Assembly (NCBI GenBank): GCA_001662425.1
Contig: BDDC01000279.1
Location: 4,522 to 68,521 of the forward strand
Length of the DNA: 64,000 nt
From: Chlamydomonas sphaeroides
Lineage: Eukaryota > Chlorophyta > Chlorophyceae > Chlamydomonadales > Chlamydomonadaceae
Direction of reading: 5' to 3'
Position 1 is the stretch's first letter; each line of letters starts with the position of its first letter. Positions 48,293 through 58,856 of this stretch are shown in pieces. The position numbers were made by a program, and so were the translations under genes. Below the pieces are notes generated by a model. That model did no database searches. It had not been told where the DNA came from and saw only the letters and a program-made list of their open reading frames with translations.

Positions 48293-50051
48293 CGGTTGGC
48301 GCGAGGGGGGTGCATGCGGCGCGGCGGCTGGGATGCTAGGTGTGCAGGGGCAGGGCGAGGCGGGCAGAGAGAGGGAGTAGGAGGTACGTAGTGTCGAGTC
48401 AGGCAAGGGAGGGGCCAGGGACGGTCAGGAAGGCCGGCGGCAGCGTGCGTTGCCAGGGGCGCATGCGAAGGGCTGGCCATGAGCGGGGCCAACGGCTGAG
48501 GCGGGGCACCGTGGCTGCACTGGTAGCGTCGATGGCAGATTTCCGATTGGCGGGGGGGAGCCGCCCACAAGTGCAGCAGCAGGTGCTGCAAGCAGGCTGG
48601 CAGGGTGCGCCACTTATGGATACCGTGCTGCCTTCGCGTGCTTTCGCTTTCTCTTGTCACGTGGGCAGTAAGTATCGAAGTAAGTCCCGAGGGCCAGAGC
48701 GTGGGCCGAGCGCAGAGCGTGGGCAGGCGGGCGAAGATAAACGGACCAAGTCAAGAACCTGTACCTGCAATCCTGCGAACCCGAGATTTCATCCTTGGCT
48801 GCGTGTATCAGGCAGAGCTGGCGGCGGTGGTGCGGGGCGGCTAGAAGGGTATTGCACGGCCGACCCTAGGGCAAAGAAGTCCATCAACCAGAGCTGCGTC
48901 GCTGAACCACTGAGGCGGTGTACCGTGTACGGCCTCACGCGGTAGACTGTTCCTTTCTTCCGCACGTGATACTCCATTAGATCATCACGGGTCATTGTAC
49001 TGTAGAACCAGCAGGGTACCGGCTGTCATTAGAGGTTACCTTGGACACCGGCATCACCGGCCCGCACCGACTGTTGTTACAGGAGCACGCAACGCCCAGG
49101 CAGCCCAACCGCGGCCGCGGTCATGCAACGCACCGGCCTGCTGGGCTGCATGTGGCAGCGCCAGGAGCCTGGACCCGCGCCATGAGCACCCGCCCCGCAA
49201 TGTCGGAGCCTCCACCGCCAGCAATAGCCGCCACGACGCTAGGCGCTGGGCCAGTGCACAGACGTGAATCAATGCAACCACACTTCAATCACAAGCCACA
49301 CAAGCAAGCGGCCAGCTCAGCGCAGCGCAGCAGCCAGCAGCCTGGCATCCCATCAACACGGACTGTATGGGGGCGCCCAGCGACGGCGCGTATCGAATAC
49401 GAGACACGGTTGCGGGCCCCTAGGGGCCCACCACCCCAGGTTGGGAACACCTAAATGACGCGCCCGTGCCGGGGCCCCCGTAGATACATATGACGGATAC
49501 CTACAAACACAGCTAAAGCATACAGGAGGCCCTCGCCACACAAGAGCATACAAACGGCTTCAAACGAATTCCCATTGAAGGCCCGCCGACCCATGTACCC
49601 GGCGGCGCGCGCCGAGGTGCAGCACCGCTGCTGCAGAGCCCCGGACCGATGCGCGCCCGATACGGCGGGGTCGAGCCCCCGCCGCGACCAAACAACCAAA
49701 CCCCAATCAATCTCACGCCTCGCATGCACGAACCCTTATTGCCGCCGTCCGACCGCAGGCCGGGTACATGGCCGCAGGGCACCGCCCCCGGCGGCGTGCA
49801 AACAAGGTCTTTGGAAGAGTATTTGCTGGTGTCTTCGCGAGTGTGGTAACCATCCAACAACAGCTACGCAAACATGGCCTAGCTCCGCACAATTCACGCA
49901 CACACACACACACGCGGCCACGCAGTAATCCACTCCGCTGCGCCGCGTCCCACGCTCCACACAACGCTCCGTTCGCCTTCCGCTCCCTCGTCGCTCCTTG
50001 CCAACCGCACTCATGCGCCGCTCTCGGTCAGCCGTTGCCTTCGACTTGCCC
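48293..50051. other. convergent intergenic region, DCTPP1 / UPF0301
   Basis: 3' flanks of two convergent genes. TTACA near 49077-49081 is a possible minus-strand poly(A) signal for the UPF0301 gene, and a perfect 16-bp palindrome lies at 49414-49429. A short (AC)n tract lies near 49900-49912. No coding sequence was recognised. Confidence 0.4.
49414..49429. repeat. perfect 16-bp palindrome
   Basis: GGGCCCCTAGGGGCCC is identical to its own reverse complement. It sits in a convergent intergenic region between DCTPP1 and UPF0301. Confidence 0.8.
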
Positions 50052-52693
50052 TCAGACCGACGCCCCGCGAACCGCCAGCCGGGCGATGCGTCGGTACTGC
50101 GGTGACAGAGCCGCGCCCGACTTGCGCCGCGGCGCCGCGCCGCCATCCTCGGCCGTCGCGGCCACGCCGCCGCCGGCCTGGTGCTGCTGCTGCGCAGCCG
50201 CGCCGACGTTGGCCGTGGACGGCGGTGGTGCGTACGCGCCGGCCGAGGACATGTCCGCGGGCAGGATGAGGTCCGGGGAGGCGCTGATGACGTGCCTGGC
50301 GGGGGAGACAGCAGCAAACAAAGCGTCCACGAGGTCAGTTCACATGATCTTGCCAGGCAACTTGCAAGCCCACACGGCGCTGACGTAGGCAGCCCAGGCC
50401 GGGCCGGGCCGCGCAGGAAAGGTGAAGCAACCTTGACGCCGGCACCCAGACAGAAGACAAGGAACCAGCAGCTTGCAGACGTCAGGTCAGCGAAAACGCC
50501 GTCGCTGCCAGACGTCTGCATGCTGCTGGCCATGGCCTTCTGTGTGCCGGCGTCCCCGTCAACGCATCCGGGGTACTGGAGCGGAGTGGCAGCCCTGCTG
50601 CACAGGCTGGCGAAGGCGGCAGCAGGTCCCCAGTCCCAGCGCGCGCTCAAGCACGCCGCCGGGGGCTCACCAGAAGCCTGCCTTGACCTCCTCCCGCAGC
50701 TGGCCCGCCGCCCAGCCGCTCATGCCCAGCAGCAGCGTGAAGTCGCTCGGGCGCGCAATGCCACTGCTGACCAGCTGCATGGCGTCAGGCAGGCCGCCTG
50801 CGAAGCACATGTGAGGGGAAGGACAGGGAGCGTCAAGGCAAGATACGCAGCAGGTGCGCCGGCGCAAGGCGGTCCAGCGAGCGAGAACCCAGGCCGGGGG
50901 CCGTGCCGGCGCAGAACATATCATCCCGAGACCCATGCCGTGACGCACCCATGAAGATGCCGTCCGTGATCTTGTGCGCACGGGAGATGCCGCAGAAGCG
51001 GTGCAGCAGCGTCACGTGGTCAAGGTGCACGGGGCCACCCAGGTGCAGGCGCTGAGGACCGAAGGCCTCCTTGAAGCCTGCGGCAGCGGAAAGACAGCCC
51101 CCAGGCGAGCGCGTCAAAAAGGTTCGTAAGCATGCTTGGGTGCAGACGGGGCCCACGGCAAGAGCAGGCGACCGCCATGGCACGGCGGCTGGGCAGGTGG
51201 GCATGGGGGTCGGTGCCCCGGGGGTGATGTGGGTCGGCGGCGGGCGCACCTGAGGCGGCGCCCAGCACCTGCAGCTCCTCCACCTTGAGCGGGGACGGCT
51301 TGTTGAGCACGTATCCCACCGTGCCGACCTTGTCATCTGGAGGGCAGCGCACGGCAAGGACGAGGGCCATGGGTAAGCGTCCTGACCTGACGGCCGGCTG
51401 GGGCTATCAGCGACAGTGGGGGCTTGCAGTGGAGACGTCACGCCGTCCCGTGTCGAATTCTTCGTCCTAGCAAAGGTGCCGGTATGCGTGCCCGCTGCGG
51501 GCTGCTGGTGAGGTCGCGCGGCTGCGGAGCGCATGGCGCTGACTGGGCGCCACGGCTGCCCTCGCTATGCCGCCACCGCAGCTGACAGGGCGACACGGGG
51601 GCTCCGAGTTGGCGACCGTCCCAGCGGGAAGCTCACCGTGCGAAGTGACGAGGATGACAGCGCCGCCGAAGAAGGGCGTCGTCTCGTCGCGGGCGAGCAG
51701 GAGGCACCCCGTCTCCGGCTCGGCGAGCGGGTGCGCCCAGCTGTTGCCGGCCACGAGTGGCGGGTACTGGGGCGCGGCGGCCCGCGCAGAGGCTCGCCGG
51801 CTGGCGCTCTCCCAGGCGACAAGGTGCGCGCGGAAGGCACGCCAATCCTGGGAGGCGGTGGGGGAGGGGCGAGGTTGGGTGTTAGGGAGGTTGACGGACG
51901 CGGCAGCGGGCGGCGACCAAAGGGTGCGCCACGCGTGCGCTGCAAGAGATCCTGCTATTTCATAATGTTATTTTCACACTGTATTATGAAAGCAGCCAAA
52001 GCAGGTGCGGAAGCTGCGCGTCGTGCTAGGGCTTTCGCATGATTGAGCGCCCGCGCCGAAACGCAGCGCATTGCCTCACCTGACCAGTTACTTCAGTTGT
52101 CGGAAAGGAAGGGCCCTGCGATCACGAGGAGAAAGCACCCGGTCAATCCCGCGCTTTGACAAAGCGTCGCGGTGAAGCGGTTCCCCACGTACCTCAGCTC
52201 CGCGATATGCGCAGCACTGCACCGAAGAGGCAGGTCGACAAGAAGATGCAGGCCGACAAGAGCGAAGCGTGCTGGTAGGCATCGGGCATCGGACGCGTCA
52301 GAAGCAGCGCTTTCCAAGTCTTAGCGATGAAGGTAAGCTCACCTTGGCGCCCGAGATGTGGTCGCTGCCAGCCCGCTCCGAGCCCGCGCGAGGTCCATCT
52401 TCGCGCTGGTAAAAGCCTCGCGCCGTGAGATGAGAATAGCGCTTGGAGGACGACGCTGTAGATGCAGCGCTGCGGTTGATAGGTGCTGTCGATACGCCTA
52501 GAGCACGATGGCTTCGTGCGTGATGGTTCGCACTCGTGTGTGTCGAGCACAGCTCGCGTGGAGTTGTGTGCTGAGTGAAGTGACACGTGTCGCTGAGCGC
52601 GAGGTGTGTGCGCGCAGCGCATATGGGAGCTGCTAAAAGGCGAGGGATCCGCTCGGAGAACAGACCCCCGATGCCGATACCACGATACCGCAC
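50052..52693 (-). CDS. UPF0301/AlgH (DUF179) family protein, probable plastid leader
   Basis: Member of the UPF0301 (AlgH, DUF179) family, of unknown biochemical role, found in bacteria and in plant plastids. Seven exons: 52343-52693, 52080-52115, 51637-51847, 51250-51336, 50949-51077, 50671-50797, 50052-50295, giving 394 residues. The first 117 residues are Ser/Arg/Ala-rich and look like an organelle leader. The domain begins DWRAFRAHLVAWESAS, then PETGCLLLARDETTPFFGGA, VILVTSH, KVGTVGYVLNKPSPLKVEEL, FGPQRLHLGGPVHLDH, and FTLLLGMSGWAAGQLREEV with KAGFWHVISASPDLIL. The GGP and GW-GQLE-type motifs are the family hallmarks. The two 5' exons (including a 36-nt exon) are chosen by phase and are less certain than the domain. 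The Ala/Gln-rich tail is unusual. Confidence 0.85.
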
Positions 52694-53640
52694 CTCGAAG
52701 CGGTTGTTTGAACGGAACGGACGCTGTCTTCTAGCTGCATTACAAACAAGGGCATGTCGCCGCGCGGCTTCAACCGCCGCACGCCGCAGCCCGTACCCGA
52801 CGTGCGCCGAAAAAGACTAGCTGGGGTAACCTTTCCGCAAAAGCTCACATTATAACCTAGAGTCACAGCTCGTTATGAGCTAGAGCGGACACAGCTGGGA
52901 AGCGCGTCTGCCCTGGGACCAGGGGTCATACCTGCTTGGGACGCCAGTGGGACATGGGACCCCGGTCGGCCCGTCCGCTACCCCGTGTCCAGGGAGACAG
53001 GTGAGCACCTCCTGGGGAGGACCTCCTGCCTGTGACACGGAAGGACCTCCTGCTCCAGACAGGAGCTACCGGCAACCGGTGCACACCCGGCTGCCAGGCA
53101 CCTGCGCAGTGGCCGGGGACGCTCAAAGCTCGTCGCCGGGCAGCCAGCTTGGCAACGTGGTCTGCAACCGTGGGGCTACCGGTACTTGTGGAAGGCAGTG
53201 AAGGGGGTTACGTTGAAGCCCTCCGACGGCTCTGTGAAAGGAGCAGTCCAGCAGTGGCACCCGAAAGTCCGCGGCATAGGGCTCCTCACGAGGGCTCGGG
53301 CGAGCCCCACTCGCGAGCTGTGAGCCGCCCGGGGTATCGGCATTCCGCCGTACTTGCAGCCGCCAACTCTAGCGGCCGCGCCTGGTGGGAGGGCGACGGC
53401 AGGCAGCCCCTATGGCACGAACACCTCAGCTGCGCGGCAGCGTGACAGGTTCGGCACTCCCGGCAGGAGATCCTCCTGGCCTGGTGTGCAGGAGGCTCGT
53501 GTGCACCCAACATGCATGCCACCCTGCGCCCCTGTCCTGGCGCTTACGCCCCCCCCCCGTGGTGCCACTTCGAGATTCCGTAAGCCAGGACCAGCAGCAT
53601 GCAGCGCACCAGCCAACCAGGGGAGGGGGGTGAATACTGA

Positions 53641-53886
53641 ATAGGTCCCCACGGCTGGTGCCGTTGGGGGCGAAAGCTCCTGGGTAAGAGCCCGGCCTTA
53701 AGGCCGAGTCCTGGGAGCTTGAGCCCACGTCACATGTGCTTCGGCATGAATGCGGCACGGCAGCGGTCCCTGGGCGGGCTAGGTAAGATGTCATGCGTAC
53801 TCATTTGCTCCTACAACGGTCTGGGCCCGGGGGAAGGGGCCGAAGACCCCACGTCGCCCCCAACGGCATCAACCGTGGGGACCTGT
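53641..53886. repeat. inverted repeat (33-bp arms, 30/33 identical), foldback-like element
   Basis: The segment 53641-53673 matches the reverse complement of 53854-53886 at 30 of 33 positions. G-rich flanks outside both arms also match loosely. The 180-nt interior contains the palindrome CGGCCTTAAGGCCG at 53693-53706. There is no transposase frame inside. It may be a small non-autonomous foldback element or a structured transcript. Confidence 0.6.
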
Positions 53887-54259
53887 TCCCCCCTCTCCCC
53901 TGGCACCAACGACGTCGAGCCCTGCCAGACCCGCTCCCCCCCAGCCGCCACACAGCGGCCAGTGCGCACACCAGCTGCCAGCCCTGCCTGCTGTCTGCGA
54001 GCCGCCCACGCCGACCCAACGGCGCAGGACCGCGGGCGGCGCACATTGCCCACCTGCCCTGGTCGCACCCGCACGTCAGCCCGCACCCCCCACGCACGCG
54101 GCCCACGGGCCAGCGCCGCCCAGCCACACTGCTAGCCGCCCTTGGCCCGCAAGACCTCTCGTGAGCCGACGCACACCGCGCTAGCCCTAGCCAGCAGGAC
54201 GCCAAGCTGCCACTTATCTACCCACATTCATTTGCATCAAGATGATAACAAGTCTACGG

Positions 54260-54309
54260 TAGTCTGAAGAGTCCCTGGGCTGCCAAAACGGGCGGTTGTC
54301 TCAGGTACC
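54260..54309 (+). repeat. dispersed repeat copy B
   Basis: Matches 37826-37875 at 43 of 50 positions. The following bases to about 54336 share CTTCCACGCTAGTTCT with a third site near 13887-13902. Confidence 0.7.
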
Positions 54310-54529
54310 CAACTCTGACTTCCACGCTAGTTCTTCATTGCAAGCCCTGCTCCCGCTGTACTCCACACCCGATGCGCCATGCAAGCCCGCGCGCCCCATC
54401 CGCAGTCTCCACTCTGCCGCGAGCCCCAGCTCGCCTGCACCCTTGTGGGGCGCCCGCAAACCAGCAGACACCCCCAAGCAAGCCGGCTGTTAGCTGACAA
54501 AGGTCCGCCACAACACAGGCCTTTCGCCG

Positions 54530-55290
54530 AGCACCGGCCGCAGCAACGCCGTCGGAGCTGGCAGCCCGGTTCAGCCCCAGCCGTCACTGCGCTCCCGCCT
54601 CCCAGGGCCGAGCCTGTTGGCCGCACACAGCCGCAGCGGCGGCGGTTGTGTTGTGCCAGCCAGGAGCCTCCTGGTGTCAGCACGGTGGCGGCGGTTGCGC
54701 AAGCGCGTGCTCTGCGGCTGACATTACGCGGCCGCGGGCCCTGTGGCAGACCCGCGCCTGGTCGGTCTGGTGCCAGTAGGTCTGCGGGAGTAGCAGGGCG
54801 GGGCGGGGCGGGGCGGAAGCGTCGGCGAGTGACGCAGCCGGGGTGGGAGGCGGAAGGCACGACGCACGACGGTGAAGGCGAAGCGGATGGGACACGCGCG
54901 CTGCTGGTGGCCTCGACCGTGCCTTCCTACCCCGTGGCCGCCTAGTGTCTGCGCCCTCCGCCCTCCTCCCACCTTCCGGGCCCCCAGCCCCACCTGCATG
55001 AGCCCCTTGCCCTTGACCTGGATGCCTGCCCGTGCCGCTCCCACGGCTCGTCTGGAAGCAGCGCTCGCGTGGCCTGGAGTGGGCGGGGGCAAGGGAGCGG
55101 GCAGTGGGGCGACGGGTCTGGCACAGGGTGCAGGGCAGGCTCGCGGGGCAGCCGGACAGGGCTCCGATCGCAGGGCGCGGCGTGACCCATGGGGTCTCAC
55201 GCGCTGCAGGAGCTACACAGCATTGCAATTTAACCACCTAGCAATCCTTGACACGCTACCCCACGGGCGTCTAATTTTGCAGCGCACCAG
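54530..55290 (-). pseudogene. broken segmental copy of the 3' end of the cyclase gene
   Basis: The segment parallels about 58750-59460 in the same orientation. It retains copies of the last two cyclase exons (about 54993-55073 and 54727-54782), their splice sites and the intron between them, so it arose by DNA duplication and not from mRNA. The penultimate exon copy still reads RALLPDEPWERHG-like text and IQVKGKGLMQ, but one base is missing between them (near 55024-55032), shifting the frame. The last exon copy starts TYWHQTDQARVCHRARG and then diverges, losing the original stop. No upstream cyclase exons are present. It lies 4.2 kb from its parent, directly behind the methyltransferase gene. 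Confidence 0.75.
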
Positions 55291-55384
55291 CCGCCGCAAC
55301 TCTGACACGCCCAGCTGTTATGACTTATCTCATTGTTGGGTACACTCATTTGGGCGATCAGCACACCTACCTCTTGCAACACCC

Positions 55385-57504
55385 TCACATGTCGTCGAGC
55401 AGGGCGAACAGGTTTGCTTGCCGCCCACCAGACCCAGAACCCTTCTTGGCGCTGCTCGCTGCTGGCGCAGGCCTGCCGGCCGCTGGCCGGCCGCCTGCCG
55501 GCGCCGCGCCCTGCTGCCCGATTGCCCGCGCCGCGCCCGGCCGCCCGCTGCCTGCCCCCGGCCGCCCGCCGCCGCCTGCCCCCGGCCGCCCGCCGCCTGC
55601 CCCCGGCCGCCCGCCGCCTGCCCCCGGCTGTCCGCCACCGCCTGCTCCCGGCCGATCGCCGCCCCCAGAAACAGCAGCAGCGTCGTCGGCCTGCTGGCCC
55701 TCTCCGCCGTTTTGCTGCAGCGCCGCCTGCTTCTTGCGCCACCGCCGCTCCGCCGGCGTCAGCTTCTTAGCGGCGGTGAGCAGCGGCAGGTCCTTCACAT
55801 CGCCCACGATGACGCACGCGGCGCCCTCAGCGTGCCGCTGCCGCCACCACTCCAACACGTGCTTCTGGTGCCGCTCCCCAAGGCCCACAAACCAGACGCA
55901 TTGGAAGCTGCCGGCCGCCACCTGGAAGGCGGCAGCAGCTGCCTCCTGCTCCGGCGATGACGCGCCGGCGGCACCAACCGCGGCGGAGTCTGATGGACTG
56001 GGCGCAGTCTTGGCCGCAGCGCTGGGCCCGCCTGCAGCGGGCGACGGCACAGCCTCTGCGCTCCGCTCCGCCGCATCGGCGCCTGCCTCCGCTGGGCCTA
56101 TCCCACTCGAAGCTGCGCCGTCGCCGGGACCGGCAGCGGCGGCGGGCTCCTGACCGGACAAGCGCGCGGCGCGCACGTCGGCGCGGTCGGGTGCCAGGAA
56201 GACGTAGGGTTCGTGCTTTGGGCCCACGAACACGGGGCGCGGCATGCCCGGCGCGCAGCCGTTGTTTATCCACTCCAGGTAAAAGGCCTTTCGCGACACG
56301 TACTATGCAGGGAGGGGTGGGCGTAGGGGTGGGCGTGGGGGTGGCCGTGGAACGTGTAGTTAGCGTTGAGTGTTTTGCGAGGGTTTGACGCGCGTTGTAC
56401 GCCGGTGCTGGGCAGCAGTCAACACCCAACCAGCGCTGCCTGAGCCAGCAGTCAACACCCAACCGGCGCTGCCGGAGCCTTGTGCAGCTAGCGTCTCCTC
56501 GCTGCCTCCCGCCCACCTGCGGCACGAGGATGAAGAAGGGCTTGCCGCTGGCGATGGCAAAGTCGAAGGTGGACTCGATGTGGTCCCCGGAGAAGGGCGG
56601 GTTGGTGACGAGGACGTCGTACTCGGGCGTGCTCTTGGCGTCCCGGACCTGGTGGCGTCGGCGCGTGCGCAGGTGCGAGTGCGTCAGAAGAGGTCAAAGC
56701 GTGGAGATGAGGGGGCGGCAATTCGTCGACACAACCGCTGCTGCCGGCACTCAAGCACGATTGTCGTCAGTCCGCTTCGGCGCCACTCCGTTGCCCCGCC
56801 AACCCTCGCCCAAGTCCCTCGCCTGCCCCCAAACTGGACCGGATTGGCGCCAATTCACGTTAGCTGGGTCATGCGGGCTTGAGCCAGCGCGCTCGCTACC
56901 CCTGCACTGCACCTGCCTTCCCCCAAAACCCTTCACTGCTCACTGCGTAGAAGTCCTCGTTCTTGTTATACACGCTCTCGAAGCCCAGGCTGGCCATGTG
57001 CGCAACCATGCGGCCCTCACAGAAGAAGGGATCGTAGATTCGCAGCGCCGCCTTGGTGGTTCCCAGCCGCCTGCACGCGGTCAAGTTGGGGGGAAGGCCA
57101 CGGGGGTATTCACGGCAGTGACACACGTCGCTCAGCCCAATTCTAGCCGCATAAGGCCGTAAGGCATGTGCATCAGGGCTGCATTGGTAATAGGCCAGCG
57201 ATTGCGATTGCAGCACGCCGGCAGGACGATGCCGACTGGATGCAGACCTAGCCCAGACCCCAACGTACGTGGCGAGTCGCGCCAACAGCGGTTCGATGTG
57301 CTCGTAAGCTTGCAACGGCGTCTCCGCGTGGTCGCCAGGCTCCGTCGGGAACTCGTGCACCACGCCCGAGGAGGCGCATGCCTGCCGACTTGCATCCTGA
57401 TCCGCAAGGCTCAATCCAGCAAGTTGCTGCTCCACGCCGTTGGCAAGGCCTCGCTGGTCTGCCCCTGCATTATGTGACAATTCTTGCTCTGGTTCCGCTG
57501 GCAT
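55385..57504 (-). CDS. SAM-dependent methyltransferase-like protein with NPPF motif
   Basis: Putative Rossmann-fold methyltransferase. Four exons: 57269-57504, 56944-57070, 56517-56648, 55385-56302, giving 470 residues. Conserved-looking blocks are DHAETPLQAYEHIEPLLARL, AALRIYDPFFCEGRMVAHMA (cofactor-loop position), LGFESVYNKNEDFYA, and YDVLVTNPPFSGDHIESTF. The NPPF tetrapeptide is motif IV of amino-group methyltransferases. FAIASGKPFFILVPQYVSRK and FYLEW follow. I recall similar proteins of unknown target in plants, algae and protists. After an Ala-rich spacer, a second ordered block (VWFVGLGERHQKHVLEWW) is followed by a Lys/Arg-rich segment (KKLTPAERRWRKKQ) and a Gly/Arg repeat tail (GRPGAGGG units), suggesting RNA or chromatin contact. 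Substrate (DNA, RNA or protein) cannot be told from sequence. Confidence 0.75.
55545..55655. repeat. GC-rich tandem repeat coding for Gly-Arg-Pro-Gly-Ala-Gly tail
   Basis: Units of about 21-24 nt (CCCCCGGCCGCCCGCCGCCTG and variants) repeat roughly four times inside the last methyltransferase exon. They encode repeated GRPGAGGG on the minus strand. Confidence 0.8.
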
Positions 57505-58856
57505 CGCTTTGGAAGGGCCACGGCTTCACTGAGCCACGTTGTAGATTGCAAGCTCGGAGCGGAGCCAAGGGGAGCGGCTCAGAGAACGGCCTGGCACACT
57601 CTGCAAGTGAACGTGGAAGTGCGGACTGCTAGAGAGGTACTTGCTAATGTGTTGCAAGTGGCTCCCGGAGTAACGTGAGTTGCTTTGCAGGGGCTGAGGG
57701 GCGGGGTGGGGCATGCAAGACTGCCGGCCGCACTGGGGTCCGAGGGGGTCCGTGTGCGAGGGCCCACGGGTCTGCCACCCAGGCAGGTACCAGCGTGGGC
57801 TTGCGCACGGCAGGGGGGAGGGCCCCGCATGGTTGACGGTTGCCGTAAGGAAACGCGTCTACAGCAGCACCGGCAAGCCATGTGCGGGCTTCCACCTGAT
57901 AGCAGCCCACCGTGGGGAGACACGGGCTTCGGCCGTCCTGATCGCCCTTCCTCCTCAAATCCCGGCGAGTTAAGCTCGCTGTACCTCTACTTCGATTTCT
58001 ATTTCAGCACACCGAAATGGCGGCACGGCGTCTTATCGCCGCAGAGAACGAGATGCCCAGCCTGCTCGCGCACACGCCGCGCCCGACCCGCCAACCGCCG
58101 CGCCCCCGACCGTCCCCGACCGTCGTCATCCCTGCAAGGCCTCTTGCATGTCATCGGTACTCTCTGCAAGCCACACGCTCTAACTCGTGCGCTCCTTCCC
58201 GTGCACCTGGCCCAAAAACTCGTGAACCGCGAACGAAGGCAGCACGGTATGCGGCACCAGAGTGCCAAGACCAAGGGCCCCCGCCAGCCAGCACGACTCC
58301 CCTACCCTGCCGCTCATCGCCCTGCACGCCCCCCGCCATGCGGCACTCACCCCAGCCCTCTCCCATCCCGCCCCGGTCCTCCAGCCCAAGGCCTTGCCCC
58401 GACCCTGCGGCGCTCACGTGCGCCTGCCTCGGCCCCCATGGGGGGCGCCCGTCCGAGTCAGGTCCGGTCCGGTCGCCGCCACTGCCTGTCACTGCCCGGT
58501 CCGGTGACCACCCGAGCGCCTCACTCGCACTGTCCTTGATTGCACCCCCAATCGCACACTCTCGTCCTTGGCATTGCTGATACATGTACTATGAAGATGA
58601 GTCACAGCGTCCAGCAGGGGAGTCTCCCCTGGTGCCCAGCCCCGCGCAGCCCGCCTGCGCTCCGGGCCCCTTGCAGACCGCCCCCAAGTCAGCCGAAGTC
58701 CCCCAGCCAGCTACACCTGAAAAACAGACGAGGCCATTAACCTGTACCCGCGGCCGCAGCAACGCCATTGTTCGGCTGCTCCGGCCCGGTCCTTGCCAGG
58801 CGGTCCGAGCCGGTTGGTCGCATGCAGCCGCCGTCGTCGCTGCTGCTGCCGCTGCG
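57505..58856. other. intergenic region between cyclase and methyltransferase genes
   Basis: Upstream region of the methyltransferase gene and 3' flank of the cyclase gene. It has no recognised coding blocks, and no TTACA signal was seen close to the cyclase stop at 58857. Confidence 0.4.

Larger units (their letters stand above)
52694..54526. other. intergenic region with inverted-repeat element
   Basis: Upstream region of the UPF0301 gene. It contains a 33-bp inverted repeat (53641-53673 and 53854-53886) enclosing a 14-bp palindrome, and dispersed repeat copy B at 54260-54309. Open frames on both strands lack recognisable domains. Confidence 0.4.

Noticed and set aside
53641..53886. CRISPR-like or defence-system repeat
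   Set aside because: There are only two arms, in inverted orientation, and the DNA is eukaryotic; no cas-like gene is nearby.
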